Origin: Bradyrhizobium sp. CB82 | GTDB taxonomy: Bacteria > Pseudomonadota > Alphaproteobacteria > Rhizobiales > Xanthobacteraceae | Direction: 5' to 3' | Length of the DNA: 64,000 nt | Assembly (NCBI RefSeq): GCF_029714405.1 | Contig: NZ_CP121650.1 | Coordinates: 7,445,001 to 7,509,000, forward strand | Position numbers and translations under genes: made by a program | In this document: positions 9,217 to 18,254 of the stretch, piece after piece | How positions within the stretch are numbered: position 1 is the first letter of the stretch | Layout of the letters: every line of letters begins with the position of its first letter | The notes under the pieces: generated by a model | Told to the model about the DNA's origin: nothing | The model's input: the letters and a program-made list of their open reading frames with translations, nothing else | The model's database searches: none

Positions 9217-9933
9217 TCAAACGAGAACCATTTGGATCCCGGCGGCGAACAGAACTGCCGCGAGGATGAACCTGGTGGCTGTTTGACCCAGCCATTTGAG
9301 GCCGATCGCCGTTCCTGTGATGGAGCCCCCCAGCGCGGCGATGGCATATGACCCGAGATGCAAAGACGGAACTTGGCCGGCGAGAAGAACTCCGGCTAAC
9401 CCGACAGTGGAGTTCGCCAGGATGAATGGGCTCGACAGCGCAGTGGTCTGCTTAGGAGACGCCCAATTCAATGCAATGAGCGTCGGAGCCAAGAACACTC
9501 CGCCGCCAACACCGGTCAGGCCAGAAATCAGGCCGACGATCGCTCCAACACTTACGGTACCCCAGAGCGGGATTTGGCGATCCTGATCGCTGACCCGATC
9601 GCGCCGTAAGGTCATCACGGCGCCTGCCAGGAGAAGGAGGATGCCAGTCATTGGCTTGTAAATGTAATCCCCGAGAACGATAAGACCGCCGCCAAGTGCC
9701 ATTGGCGTTGATGAAAATAAAAGCGGACGCAGCATTGTCCAGTCAACGGCTCTGTTGCGATTAAAGACCCAAGTTGAATAAGTCGCGACAACCACGTTGA
9801 GAGCAAGCGCTGTCGGGCGCATCTCTGTTGGCGGAAGAGCGGCGAACGCCATCAGCCCGAGAAACGCGGTCCCGCCCGCCTGCCCGACCGTCGCGTAGAG
9901 CAGTGAGATGACGGCCAAAGCCAGAGAAAACAT
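9217..9933 (-). CDS. TauE/SafE-family (DUF81) membrane permease
   Basis: 238 residues, almost entirely hydrophobic, with seven to eight predicted helices. The two repeated family motifs are visible: an N-terminal GQAGGTAFLGLMAF with the TALALNVVVA helix, and a second GLISGLTGVGGGVFLAPTLIALNWASPKQTTALSS. The GLISGLTGVGGG plus APTLI pattern is characteristic of TauE/SafE proteins, which export sulfite, sulfoacetate or other small anions in characterised cases. No strong ribosome site precedes the ATG at 9933; a conserved upstream element lies at 10115-10165. The actual substrate is not determinable. Confidence 0.85.
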   Translation of the reverse strand: MFSLALAVISLLYATVGQAGGTAFLGLMAFAALPPTEMRPTALALNVVVATYSTWVFNRNRAVDWTMLRPLLFSSTPMALGGGLIVLGDYIYKPMTGILLLLAGAVMTLRRDRVSDQDRQIPLWGTVSVGAIVGLISGLTGVGGGVFLAPTLIALNWASPKQTTALSSPFILANSTVGLAGVLLAGQVPSLHLGSYAIAALGGSITGTAIGLKWLGQTATRFILAAVLFAAGIQMVLV

Positions 9934-10057
9934 GCTGCACCGACTTTGGCGAAGTTTTTCGCCTTCCGACGCCAGGCTGATAGCGGCTCAGCGCGTACAT
10001 CGGCTTCCGAGATCGCGAGTGACGGCTTTAGGCAACGAGTGAGCACATCTTTCAGGT

Positions 10058-10123
10058 TCATCGGGCGGCCACATCTATATTGCATCCTGATTTTCTTCTG
10101 GCTTGATTGAGTACGATTGCCAC
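10058..10123 (-). CDS. Possible 21-codon leader ORF in conserved upstream region A
   Basis: A GTG inside the conserved element opens a short frame reading MAIVLNQARRKSGCNIDVAAR. The corresponding leader at 16315-16434 shares MAI at the start and RKSGCNID in the middle, and that at 26891-26983 shares MAIV. In a different frame of the same DNA, the ATG at 10085 gives MQYR, also shared with the porin gene. Which frame, if any, is translated is unknown, and no good ribosome site is visible. Confidence 0.2.
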   Translation of the reverse strand: MAIVLNQARRKSGCNIDVAAR

Positions 10124-10165
10124 GTGCGCGTCATCTTCATCAATTGCCAATGTTAGTAGTTGACC
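10115..10165 (-). promoter_or_regulatory. Conserved upstream element, copy A (toward the TauE-type gene)
   Basis: Read on the minus strand: GGTCAA, CTACTAA, CA, TTGGCAATTGAT, 12 bases, then CACGTGGCAATC. Four further copies with the same order and almost the same spacing lie at 16426-16475, 18204-18254, 26975-27024 and, on the plus strand, 37662-37712. Each points to the next gene downstream. Copies A and B are also alike further downstream, including GGATGCAATATAGAT about 30-40 bases after the element. The rest of the interval 9934-10808 holds no supported gene. Confidence 0.6.
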
Positions 10166-10746
10166 GTATGACCAGGCTCGGAAAAACGGTCTCCAGAACC
10201 TTGAAGCTGTCACCGAGGCGGCCGATGTATATTTGCACTAGCTGTGCGTTTAAAAAGTGCGCGGCCGATGTGCTGGCCGACAAGGCAGAACTGAAAAAGT
10301 ATGCCGCTAACGTCGCGCTTTTCGCTTGGACGGCCTGGGGCAATCGCCCGAAGAGATGGGGCAAGCGAAGCTCCCGTCGACTGCTGGCGAGCATCGCGGC
10401 TCCGGCTCATTGCTCCTGGAGCTTGGTGCGAACTGATCCTTCGCATTGGATCGGCGAAGGAGGAAGCGAGGAAACGCCAGGTGTCGGCAAAGCCGCACCT
10501 CTGGCAGTTGGCGGACGTGCCGGTGCGCCGTGAAGCCAAATCCAGCAAAGCCGAGGATCCGCACCACAGCCTTTGCGAACAATCCGACAGCAGCTTTGCG
10601 AGTTTGTCGGGTTTGAGCCGATCTCCCTAGTCTGACGCTACGCACACGATCGCGAGGCGCTCGCAGACCTCGCAATTTCGCCTTCGGCACGCAGCTTGCT
10701 TCGCCCAGCACACCATCACCGTCTCGCCTCCCGGCTCGGTGATGCA

Positions 10747-10786
10747 GGGGCGGACCGGACGTGTCACGGCGTGTTGTGTCCGCCCC
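10747..10786. repeat. Inverted repeat with 9-bp perfect arms
   Basis: GGGGCGGAC at 10747-10755 is the exact reverse complement of GTCCGCCCC at 10778-10786, with a 22-base loop. It ends 22 bases before the ATG at 10809. There is no T-run, so it is not an ordinary terminator. It could be an operator or an mRNA leader hairpin. Confidence 0.5.
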
Positions 10787-10808
10787 GACCGATCTGCGGT
10801 GAGGTGAC

Positions 10809-11192
10809 ATGAAACAGCATATGCGGGCGGCGGCGGCTGCGGTCGCCTTTGCTCACGCGCTCCGCCGCGAGGTCCTCAGCTTGTACGAACACGAGACCCG
10901 TGGGTACAACAGGATCAGGGTGTGGGTAAACGCAAATTGGGCGAGCGGATACGACTACGACAATCAGTGCAAAGTCGGCGGCTCACTGCCGCATATGTTT
11001 CACCACGGCGTGAGATCGCGTTGGCGGCTGAGGCCGAGCCCCCTGGGAGCGTACAGCGGCTTTGATCATGACACTTCATCTTTCTTTTCCGTAAAGGTCA
11101 CCAGCAAGCACGCCAGGGTGTTCGATCACCGGGAAGGCGCGGACTTCACGTACACGATCTGGTCGGGGAGCCGCACTCCAATCACGGAGTGA
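10809..11192 (+). CDS. Small hypothetical protein with repeated aromatic-Asp motifs (127 aa)
   Basis: A GAGGTG ribosome site precedes the ATG. After an Ala-rich N-terminal helix (MKQHMRAAAAAVAFAHALRR) the protein is built of short beta-like units with an aromatic-Asp-aromatic/His pattern: GYDYDN (about residue 58), GFDHDTSSFFSV (about 86) and VFDHREGADFTYTI (about 106). I know small alphaproteobacterial proteins of this style but no function for them. The neighbouring hairpin at 10747-10786 may belong to its leader. Confidence 0.6.
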   Translation: MKQHMRAAAAAVAFAHALRREVLSLYEHETRGYNRIRVWVNANWASGYDYDNQCKVGGSLPHMFHHGVRSRWRLRPSPLGAYSGFDHDTSSFFSVKVTSKHARVFDHREGADFTYTIWSGSRTPITE

Positions 11193-11319
11193 ATCGATGA
11201 CAAGCAATCTTGACACTTTACGCAGTGCAGGTTTGCGCCGCAATCCGGGTTGCGCGTTACCGGTCAATGCACAGACCGGGGCCGCTTTGGTCACGAGCGG
11301 TCGGCTAGAGGCAGCTTCG

Positions 11320-11496
11320 ATGGAGCGGTACACGGCCTACCTAGTCGGGCCAGATGGGCATGCTGTGGGTTTTGTCGAATTTATCTGTTCTGATGAGGGC
11401 GCAGCAAAGGAGCGGGTACGGCAAGTTGCAAATGATTACGCGATTGAGCTTTGGCAGAGCGATCGCAAGATAGTAGCGTATGAAGCACAACGGTAG
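11320..11496 (+). CDS. Small hypothetical protein (58 aa)
   Basis: The frame is open from 11197, but the protein-like part starts at MERYTAYLVGPDGHAVGF (11320), preceded by AGAGG about 8 bases upstream. The sequence YTAYLVGPDGH...EFICSDEGAAKERVRQ...IELWQSDRKIVAYEA is a compact alpha/beta pattern of a kind frequent among Bradyrhizobium small proteins with no assigned function. It follows the gene at 10809 on the same strand after 127 bases. Confidence 0.55.
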   Translation: MERYTAYLVGPDGHAVGFVEFICSDEGAAKERVRQVANDYAIELWQSDRKIVAYEAQR

Positions 11497-12170
11497 CCCT
11501 CAGCACGAGAGGTACGATGCGGTTGCGGCCGTCTAGCGACAGAGGTTGAGACGCTATGGCCACCGTCTATCGCGTCGGACTCGCGATCAGAACTTAGACT
11601 AGTCGTTCACATCGACATCACTACGCCGATACGAACTTGTCCAAAAGCGTTTTTATAGGCTCTTTGGCCCGCAAACCACGCGTTCCCCTCCTCTTAGAGG
11701 CCGCAGTAGTGCGAAGGTTTAGCCGCCGTTCTTGCGCCGCAAGCGGCTTTTCAAGACGAGGTTGGGTAAGAAACTCTGAGAATGAGTCGCGAATTATGTC
11801 CTGCATCCCTAACGCAACGAAAACCACTCTAGCCGTCTCGATGCCGGACCGTCAGCCTGGAAACAAGCCGTCTTTTGAGAGGTGGCCTTGGGGGATCGTT
11901 TGTTGGCGACTTGAGAGCGAATAGCGCATCTGGCATAGGCCGGCAATACCCCAATGACGCGCCTTGCTCGCAACCGGAGGTCCTTCTCGGATTTAATGCA
12001 TGCCGCTGAGCAAGCGAAAGGAACCTCCTCGATACGATCCCAGAATTCGCAATTTTCCCTTTGGCAGATCTGCATCACTTCGCCGTGGGCGTCGATTGGG
12101 CGGCAGCGCGGCGCATAAGTGAATCCACGTCTTTCTGCCCCAGCAATCCACGTTCTATGGCACGCGAGAA
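11497..12170. other. Stretch without a supported gene
   Basis: The minus-strand frame of the aspartase remnant continues here to 11809 but loses all similarity after the RSF residues near 12171. No other gene, repeat or RNA was identified. Confidence 0.4.
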
Positions 12171-12702
12171 ACGATCGATGTTCATCGAGCGCTTCCCGCA
12201 CGATCGCGGCAACACTTGCGTACCCGAACTTGGGTACCAACGCTGTTGCTAGAGCACACGACGCAAGCAGATTCTGCCGCGAACGCTCCTCATTTACTGT
12301 AAGCGAGCGCACATACCGTTCGATCAAGACAGTCGCCGAACGCTGCAGGAGAGTGATCGATTCGATCAGACGATCGCAGACTAGCATGTCGTAACAGTTG
12401 ATCTCCAACAGTCCTTGTTGGCAGGCCATTGCTATGGAAGCGTCGTTCCGGCGCGGATCTCTTGAGACGCCTCAATGATGGCATCCGCTTTCTGCGCTGA
12501 CAGCGCGCCGATCTCTTGATTCGCTCGCGCCGCCGCTTCTTTTATCATCGCCAGTGCAGGGACAAACTCAGGCAGCGTCGACGATCGTGCGGCGCGTGAG
12601 TGGAAAATTCTCCAAAGCCCGGAGAGTATTGATGCCGTAGAGCGCGTCCGCTGGTAGTTGTCTCTCACCAAGAACGTCTTCTTCGGTTCGCATTTCGCCC
12701 AT
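12171..12702 (-). pseudogene. aspA: Internally deleted aspartate ammonia-lyase (aspartase) gene
   Basis: Three segments in order on the minus strand match AspA. The N-terminus, from about 12702 (MGEMRTEEDVLGERQLPADALYGINTLRALENFPLT), is followed by a second block in another frame (PALAMIKEAAARANQEIGALSAQKADAIIEASQEIRAG, ending 12432). The third is the C-terminal block starting near 12429 (LLEINCYDMLVCDRLIESITLL...VNEERSRQNLLASCALATALVPKFGYASVAAIVREALDEHRS). Roughly 280 residues between the second and third blocks, including the catalytic Ser loop, are missing, and at least one frameshift is present. A functional enzyme cannot be made. The fumarase/aspartase assignment is based on the LPADALYGINTLRA and TALVPKFGY-like motifs. 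Confidence 0.75.
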
Positions 12703-13128
12703 GACATTGTATTCTCGCGTTTCTAGGGTGACCCATCGATATCCCGACTGGGCTTCGCCAGAGCAGACAACGTCTAGCGAGAGAGTATCTCCTGCAAAGT
12801 GCGACCGCGAACTGACAAGGTCAGATCGTAGAGCTGTCCTGGTGAGCACCATTCTGACATCCGCCTTGCCTAAGCGGGTCGCTATCGAGGTGCGAGATGC
12901 CGCGAGCTTTGCCGATACATCGCTAATTCGGCTTCCCTATAGACGGCAGAGGGACCAGCCGAGATAGAACAGTTCGGAGCAAATGGCCCCTGCCCTCTGA
13001 CCCAATTTGCGAGAGGCGCTGAATTGCATGGATCCAAGAAGCCACGTTAGCTGACCAACCCAATGGCCATAAATGTGGTGGGCGTTCACGCTATCTGGCC
13101 GCGGTGTTCGCCTAGCATGGCGGATACC
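12703..13128. other. Stretch without a supported gene, left flank of the IS element
   Basis: Only short frames without domains. The sequence ends in the target duplication GACAGTAT (13129-13136). Joining the left flank to the sequence after 14573 does not recreate a recognisable gene. Confidence 0.4.
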
Positions 13129-13136
13129 GACAGTAT

Positions 13137-14565
13137 GGGGATGTCCCGGGTTCTGTTGAACTTCTGAAGAGGTCGGCGTTGCCCACCTTGAGCCGGTAGG
13201 CTCGGGGTGCTGATTCCACAAAGGAGAGCAACGCCATGACGAGAGATATCACACCGGCTGGTTCGCCGGCGACCGGGGCTGTGGACGAAGCGTTTGCAGA
13301 AGTGCGGGCGAGCTTCGATCGGTTCTGCCTTGCGGCAGGGATCGAGGCGCTCGGCACGATGATGGAGGCGGATGTCACGGCGGCCTGCGGGCCGCGCCAC
13401 GGTCGCGATGCGGGGCGGCAGGCGCACCGTTGGGGCCGAACGCGGGGCCGGATCGGCTTCCACGGCGGCAAGATCGAGGTCGAGCGCCCGCGGGTCCGGG
13501 GCGTGGACGGCCGCGAGGTCACGATCCCGAGCTGGGAAACGGCAGCGCAGGAGGACTGGCTCGGTCGCTGGGCGATGAACCTGATGCTGATCAATGTGTC
13601 GACGCGCCGGTTCGGCCGCGCTGTCCGGCTGCCCGAGGGTGACGTGCCGGCACCGCCCGGATCAGGGGTTTCGAAGTCGGCGGCCTCGCGGAGGTTCGTA
13701 GCGCTGTCGGCGGCGCGGCTGGCCGACTTCATGGCTGCCGATCTGTCCGCGCTCGACCTTCTGGTGGTCCAAATCGATGGGCTGCATCTCGGCGACGATC
13801 TCGTGCTGGTCGCCGCGATCGGGGTTGACGGCGAAGGCAACAAGCATCCGCTGGCTCTGGTGGAAGGGGCGACCGAGAACGCCGCAACGGTTCAGGCCCT
13901 GCTGGACAACCTGGTCTCGCGCGGGCTCGACCCGACGATGCCAAGACTGTTCATCGTCGACGGCGCGAAGGCGTTGTCGAAGGCGATCCGCCGCACCTTC
14001 GGTTCGGCCGCTGCGATCCAGCGCTGCCAGATCCACAAGGCGCGCAACATCATGGAACGCCTGCCGAAAGAGCATCATGCGGCCACCCGTCGGGTGCTGC
14101 GCCAGGCCTGGGAGCTCGATGACGCCGACAAGGCTGAAAAATTGATCCGCAATCTCGCGCGCCGACTCGACCAGCAATGGCCCGGCGTAGCGGCCAGCAT
14201 CCTTGAAGGCCTCGATGAAATCCTGATTGTCGTCCGGCTGAAGCTGCCGAAGGAGCTTCGTCGATCGCTCGCCTGTACCAACATCGCCGAGAACATGATG
14301 GGCACCATTCGCCGCGTCACGCGCAACGTCAAACGCTGGCGGGATGCTGGTATGGCCCTGCGCTGGGTCGCGGCCGGCATGATCGAGGCCAACAAGGGCT
14401 TCCGACGATTGAAGGCGTATAAGCAATTGTCGGTTCTGCGTGCGGCCCTTCAAGCTCACCACGATCGCATGACGATCAAGCCCGTTGCCCACGTCACGAG
14501 GGCCGCGTAACATTCATTCCGGCAACGTAGGCCCGGCGTAGTTCAACACCGATCGGGACATCCCC
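13137..14565 (+). mobile_element. Complete IS256-family insertion sequence (1429 bp)
   Basis: Bounded by imperfect inverted repeats. The left end reads GGGGATGTCCCG then, after a few bases, TGTTGAACT; the right end, read inward on the minus strand, has the same two blocks. An exact 8-bp direct repeat, GACAGTAT, lies outside each end (13129-13136 and 14566-14573), the target duplication length expected for IS256 elements. The single gene inside is intact, so the copy may be recent and active. Confidence 0.93.
13236..14510 (+). CDS. IS256-family transposase (mutator type)
   Basis: 424 residues, normal length for the family. DDE residues are expected at D in VVQIDGLHLGDD (about 176), D in LFIVDGAKALSKAI (about 242) and E in TNIAENMMGTIRRVTRNVKRW (about 350). 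The segment CQIHKARNIMERLPK between the second Asp and the Glu is typical of IS256 transposases. GGAGAG lies 7 bases before the ATG. The gene fills the element and shows no disruption. Confidence 0.95.
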   Translation: MTRDITPAGSPATGAVDEAFAEVRASFDRFCLAAGIEALGTMMEADVTAACGPRHGRDAGRQAHRWGRTRGRIGFHGGKIEVERPRVRGVDGREVTIPSWETAAQEDWLGRWAMNLMLINVSTRRFGRAVRLPEGDVPAPPGSGVSKSAASRRFVALSAARLADFMAADLSALDLLVVQIDGLHLGDDLVLVAAIGVDGEGNKHPLALVEGATENAATVQALLDNLVSRGLDPTMPRLFIVDGAKALSKAIRRTFGSAAAIQRCQIHKARNIMERLPKEHHAATRRVLRQAWELDDADKAEKLIRNLARRLDQQWPGVAASILEGLDEILIVVRLKLPKELRRSLACTNIAENMMGTIRRVTRNVKRWRDAGMALRWVAAGMIEANKGFRRLKAYKQLSVLRAALQAHHDRMTIKPVAHVTRAA

Positions 14566-14623
14566 GACAGTATTGCAAGATCCGCATTGGCGTGCTTGTG
14601 AATTTCCCCCTATCTTTGAAGGC

Positions 14624-16381
14624 TTAGAAGAATATCGACGTAGACACTAACACGTTCAACGCATGTCCCGTTCGCGGTGTGTAAGTGATGCTTGTCGGGT
14701 TATTGACGTATGTCAGTCCTAAGCTTGAATATACCCCGGGTGACAGATGTGCCGTGTAGGTTGCGGAAAGCGCCGTACTGTCGCGATGCACAAGATGGCC
14801 CTTGGCCACGGCAGCTTCTACTGCAACGTTGCTCCACGCAGTGTTGGTGGCAACAATCGCAATCTGATCACTTGGACGGCTGTCAAACAACCCCTTCGCG
14901 TAGAGACGGAGCTCGTAATACTCACTCACCCTGTTTAAGTCGGGCGGCGCGTACATCACAGAAAATCCTGCATAGATGCCACGAGCTGGTGAGCCTTGGA
15001 CATCCGACTGCCAGAGTTGCCTGTCCGCTGCCACGTAATAGATGCTATTCCCGTCGGATCTCGGTTGGTTCGGATACTGCAGGTCAGTGAAGCTGCTATT
15101 GGTGAAACCGGCACCTACCCGCAACCAAGTCTCAGGTAAACCTGGAGCAGCTTTGTTCTTGTAGCCGGCTTCGTCGAGCAAGAGAACGCCCGCGTTCGTC
15201 GTGCTCCAGTTTAACCCGGTCGGATTTTCGCGAATGTGCGCAAATTGACCGTCTGGACTGAGTGAACGCTGTACTGAAATCCGGTTGTAGAACCGGTCAT
15301 CAAAATTGTACTTTAGATTGAAGGCTGGCGTCGGCGCGGCATTGTTGCTCATGCCTGCTTGGTACAAAATGTGGGATGACGCTCCAAAAACGTTTACTGC
15401 TGCGTTTCCTCCGACCACCGTGCCTACGAACTCATTTATGTTCCTGAGATAGCCCATTTTGAGCTCGAGTTTCCCGTCAAAAAACGTTTGATAGTAGGCA
15501 ATCGTATTGATCCCAACTCTATCTGGCCCCCCGGGCTTCCATGTCCAGTACTGCTGCTGGGCTCCTACGATGATCTGACCATCGGGAATCCCAAATCGGC
15601 TGAGATCATAGGTCACGATCATGAAATTCAGGGTATTGAATGTCGGGTTCTGACCAGCATATAGCTGATCACGAATGGTGCTCTTCGCTGCATTCGGTAG
15701 CTGATTGTCCACGAAGGTGTTTACAGTCCCGCCAACATAGCCGATTCCGACTTCCCCCAGCGCAGATCTAACGCCGCCGTAATCCTGATCTATTGTATCG
15801 GCCGGACCAGGAATATTGAGCCACATACCTTTTTCGCGTAGGTCCTCGAACTTTGCGAAAGGACCGGCTTTCTGTGGAGTTTTATTCTTTGCAACTACAG
15901 GCGCACCGTCGCGCTTTGCTGCAAACGCATTGACCGTTTGTGCAAGCGCTGCCCTATCGACGAGACGCGCTGCTTGTTGGCACCCGTACCTTCGGTAGGG
16001 CTTAGCCGAACGGTTCTTCTTTTGAACTTCTCCTTGGGTGACCTCGTTAGGAGTACCGCTTTGTGGGCTAAGCACAGTGGCAGCTTGTGCCAGCGCCGTA
16101 TCCCCGACGGGACTCGCAGTGATGGACAGTGCGATAGTAATCCATCTCCGCGCGTTTGCTCCATGAAATTTCGTCCGCAGCGCCCTAGCCGTGATAGAAA
16201 GCGATGGACGGCCACGAAGCGCTGAGACCTTTGAGGGCTTGGTCCTCGATGATAGCGCGAGAAAGCTAGCTAGCGGCTTCCATGAGACGGGAACGACCGC
16301 TGTAGGAGTGGGCCTCACAGCAGTAGATGACGAGACAGCAGATCCATCACGCCTGCTGGCGTAGGCAGATCTATATTGCAT
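14624..16381 (-). CDS. OprB-type carbohydrate-selective porin
   Basis: Outer-membrane beta-barrel porin. The mature part carries the OprB pattern GMWLNIPGPADTIDQDYGG...GIGYVGGTVNTFVDNQL, many alternating aromatic strands, and ends in Phe-Phe as required for BAM recognition. The ATG at 16381 (MQYRSAYASRRDG) follows GGAAG at a good distance. The N-terminus is unusually long: the segment RRWITIALSITASPVGDTALAQAA, about 80-100 residues in, looks like the true signal peptide, so translation may start internally, or the first 80 residues are a read-through extension. The conserved upstream element B lies at 16426-16475. Family members take up sugars; the substrate here is unknown. Confidence 0.82.
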   Translation of the reverse strand: MQYRSAYASRRDGSAVSSSTAVRPTPTAVVPVSWKPLASFLALSSRTKPSKVSALRGRPSLSITARALRTKFHGANARRWITIALSITASPVGDTALAQAATVLSPQSGTPNEVTQGEVQKKNRSAKPYRRYGCQQAARLVDRAALAQTVNAFAAKRDGAPVVAKNKTPQKAGPFAKFEDLREKGMWLNIPGPADTIDQDYGGVRSALGEVGIGYVGGTVNTFVDNQLPNAAKSTIRDQLYAGQNPTFNTLNFMIVTYDLSRFGIPDGQIIVGAQQQYWTWKPGGPDRVGINTIAYYQTFFDGKLELKMGYLRNINEFVGTVVGGNAAVNVFGASSHILYQAGMSNNAAPTPAFNLKYNFDDRFYNRISVQRSLSPDGQFAHIRENPTGLNWSTTNAGVLLLDEAGYKNKAAPGLPETWLRVGAGFTNSSFTDLQYPNQPRSDGNSIYYVAADRQLWQSDVQGSPARGIYAGFSVMYAPPDLNRVSEYYELRLYAKGLFDSRPSDQIAIVATNTAWSNVAVEAAVAKGHLVHRDSTALSATYTAHLSPGVYSSLGLTYVNNPTSITYTPRTGHALNVLVSTSIFF

Positions 16382-16434
16382 CCCGACTTCCTTAGCGTGT
16401 GAGGCGTGACTTTTCGCTGCCGCTCGATTGCCAC
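16315..16434 (-). CDS. Possible 39-codon leader ORF in conserved upstream region B
   Basis: Opens with a GTG inside the conserved element and reads MAIERQRKV..., sharing MAI and RKSGCNID with the short frame at 10058-10123. It overlaps the first codons of the porin frame in a different phase. Evidence for translation is only the partial similarity of the two leaders. Confidence 0.2.
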   Translation of the reverse strand: MAIERQRKVTPHTLRKSGCNIDLPTPAGVMDLLSRHLLL

Positions 16435-16475
16435 GTGGTCGCCACTGCATCAATTGCTAAGGTTGGTAGGCGACA
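16426..16475 (-). promoter_or_regulatory. Conserved upstream element, copy B (toward the OprB porin)
   Basis: Minus-strand reading: CTACCAA, CC, TTAGCAATTGAT, 11 bases, CACGTGGCAATC. It lies 45 bases upstream of the porin ATG at 16381. A second weak similarity to copy D lies about 50 bases further upstream (TTAATGTC on the plus strand at about 16510 and 27068). Confidence 0.6.
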
Positions 16476-17091
16476 TCAGCCGCAGGGTGCTGCTTCTCGA
16501 TTCGCGAACTTAATGTCAGATGGGGCGCGCGACCAATCTGTGCTCTTTCCTCACGGGGCTCGTCTACAAGTAGAGCGACGGGCCAAGCGTTCTGCCATCC
16601 TCGCCAGAAAATGGAGATTGTGTGCCCGAGGAGGTTAGCGCCCGTCTCAAGCCTCTCCTAGGCGAGGACACGACTACGGCAGCTCACGTAGGATGGACAA
16701 GAAGATGTGCTGATGGTGGCTCAGAAGAACTGGCGACTGCTCGGCATCTGCCGAGGCCACTGCGGATGAGTAGGCGGATCGTGAGACCACGGCAATGGTT
16801 GCCCCCATGGAGAGAGCATTTTTCGAAAAGCGTGCGCCCCTTCTGGCGCGGTTCAAGACCGACATCCATCGGCGAAACGGGCGGCTGGTCGACTACTAGT
16901 ACCGCTACCGCGTAGCTGCTGAACCCGATATGCCCTCTAAAGAATAGTTGCTGCTTTTCGATTTGCGCGCTCGCAGCATCAGGTTCATGGTAGGTGCGAT
17001 GGCGAACCAAGCTTCCGAATACTGCACGGAGCGATCGAGCGCATAACGGCAGAGTTTCCATCGGCCGGATCGCGGCCAATCTTGTGACCGT
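16476..17091. other. Stretch without a supported gene
   Basis: Frames on both strands (plus 16622-16915, minus 16684-17079) have no recognisable domain. Nothing else was identified apart from the element at its left border. Confidence 0.4.
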
Positions 17092-18021
17092 CTAGGCGAC
17101 CTCAGCGGCCGGCTGCTTAGGGGCCGTCACGCGTGTTACGCTGCTCCGACCATCGATGCTGACCGGTATTTCGCCGGCGATGGTTGCGCGATGAACAAGG
17201 CGGTGTCGGTCGCCGTAGTCGTTCACCGCGTAATGTTGTGTGGCGCGATTGTCCCAGATCGCTACGTCGCCTTCCTTCCAGTTCCAACGTACGGTGTTTT
17301 CGGGCGCAGTGATATGAGACTGAAACAAATCAAACAGCTTCTGGCCGTCGTATTTCGGGACACCAACGAAGTTCTGCACCAGCGCGCCGAGCACGAGCGT
17401 GCGTTCGCCGGTCTCCGGGTGTACGCGCACAACGGGATGCTCAGTCTGATAGATTGTTTTAGTGAAGACTTCGTCCAAGTGCCTTTTGTCGAGCTCGCTG
17501 GCGCGGGCCAGTATTGCGTAGTCGAAGGCGTTACTGTGAAGGGCCCACAGCTTGTCTGCAAGCCGTTGGAGCGGCGGAGCCAGGTCGAGGTAGGCCGTGA
17601 CGGTATTTGACCAAACCGTATCGCCACCGAATGGTGGCATCACAATGCCTCGCAGCACCGCAATCTTGGGGTAGGCATCGATGAAGGTACCATCAGTGTG
17701 CCAGAGGTCGGCCCGGCTACCGGCGCGGGCTGAATCAAGCTCGATGATCGACGCTGTTCCGTTAATCGCACCGAGCGTCGGATGACGTGCCAGTTTTCCG
17801 AAACGAACGGCAAAGCGCTCCTGCTCCGTATCATCAAGGTGCCCCTGTTCGCGAAAGAAGATAACCTTGTGCTCCAACAGCAGCTCATTGATCGAGGCGA
17901 TCGTCTGCTCCGGCAAATCGCCCGACAGCTTAATGTTTCGGATTTCTGCGCCGATGCGCGCTGCGCGTTTGATGATATCCGCGCGAGGACGGACATTGTT
18001 CGACAAGACCGTTGCAGTCAT
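17092..18021 (-). CDS. TauD/TfdA-family 2-oxoglutarate/Fe(II) dioxygenase
   Basis: 309 residues from the ATG at 18021 (MTATVLSNN), preceded by GGAG; the frame is open 27 codons further to 18102. The iron-binding HxD is WHTDGTF (about residues 107-113), and the distal His lies in HRLVHRATI about 30 residues before the end, with the 2-oxoglutarate-binding Arg next to it. The N-terminal part with GAEIRNIKLSGDL and HKVIFFREQG is typical of taurine and 2,4-D dioxygenases. Characterised relatives oxidise sulfonates, sulfates, phenoxyacetates or quaternary amines; substrate unknown here. The conserved element C lies 180 bases upstream. Confidence 0.9.
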   Translation of the reverse strand: MTATVLSNNVRPRADIIKRAARIGAEIRNIKLSGDLPEQTIASINELLLEHKVIFFREQGHLDDTEQERFAVRFGKLARHPTLGAINGTASIIELDSARAGSRADLWHTDGTFIDAYPKIAVLRGIVMPPFGGDTVWSNTVTAYLDLAPPLQRLADKLWALHSNAFDYAILARASELDKRHLDEVFTKTIYQTEHPVVRVHPETGERTLVLGALVQNFVGVPKYDGQKLFDLFQSHITAPENTVRWNWKEGDVAIWDNRATQHYAVNDYGDRHRLVHRATIAGEIPVSIDGRSSVTRVTAPKQPAAEVA

Positions 18022-18203
18022 TACTCCAGCGTCTCCAATTTTGCGCCGCGGGACCACATTATTCAACTCGACAGAGCTGACGAACGCCAAATAGGGCTGC
18101 ATGGCGGGATCCGACGTAGTCCGTGGTGCAGCGACGAGTCCTTGCTTGAGCTCTTCACGCGACCTCGGAGGTTAGTTCGGCGTTCGCGAAGGTCTTGATT
18201 TAA

Positions 18204-18254
18204 GATTGACCAGTACGTCAGTTCGATCAATTGCCAGTATTGGTAGTTGACCGG
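18204..18254 (-). promoter_or_regulatory. Conserved upstream element, copy C (toward the TauD-type dioxygenase)
   Basis: Minus-strand reading: GGTCAA, CTACCAA, TAC, TGGCAATTGATC, about 10 bases, then TACTGGTCAATC in place of CACGTGGCAATC. The left half is nearly perfect and the right half is the most divergent of the five copies. The remaining bases from 18255 to about 18750 contain no supported gene. Confidence 0.55.

Noticed and set aside
16622-16915. Plus-strand frame upstream of the TauD-type gene
   Set aside because: No domain recognised and contradictory minus-strand frames of the same length.
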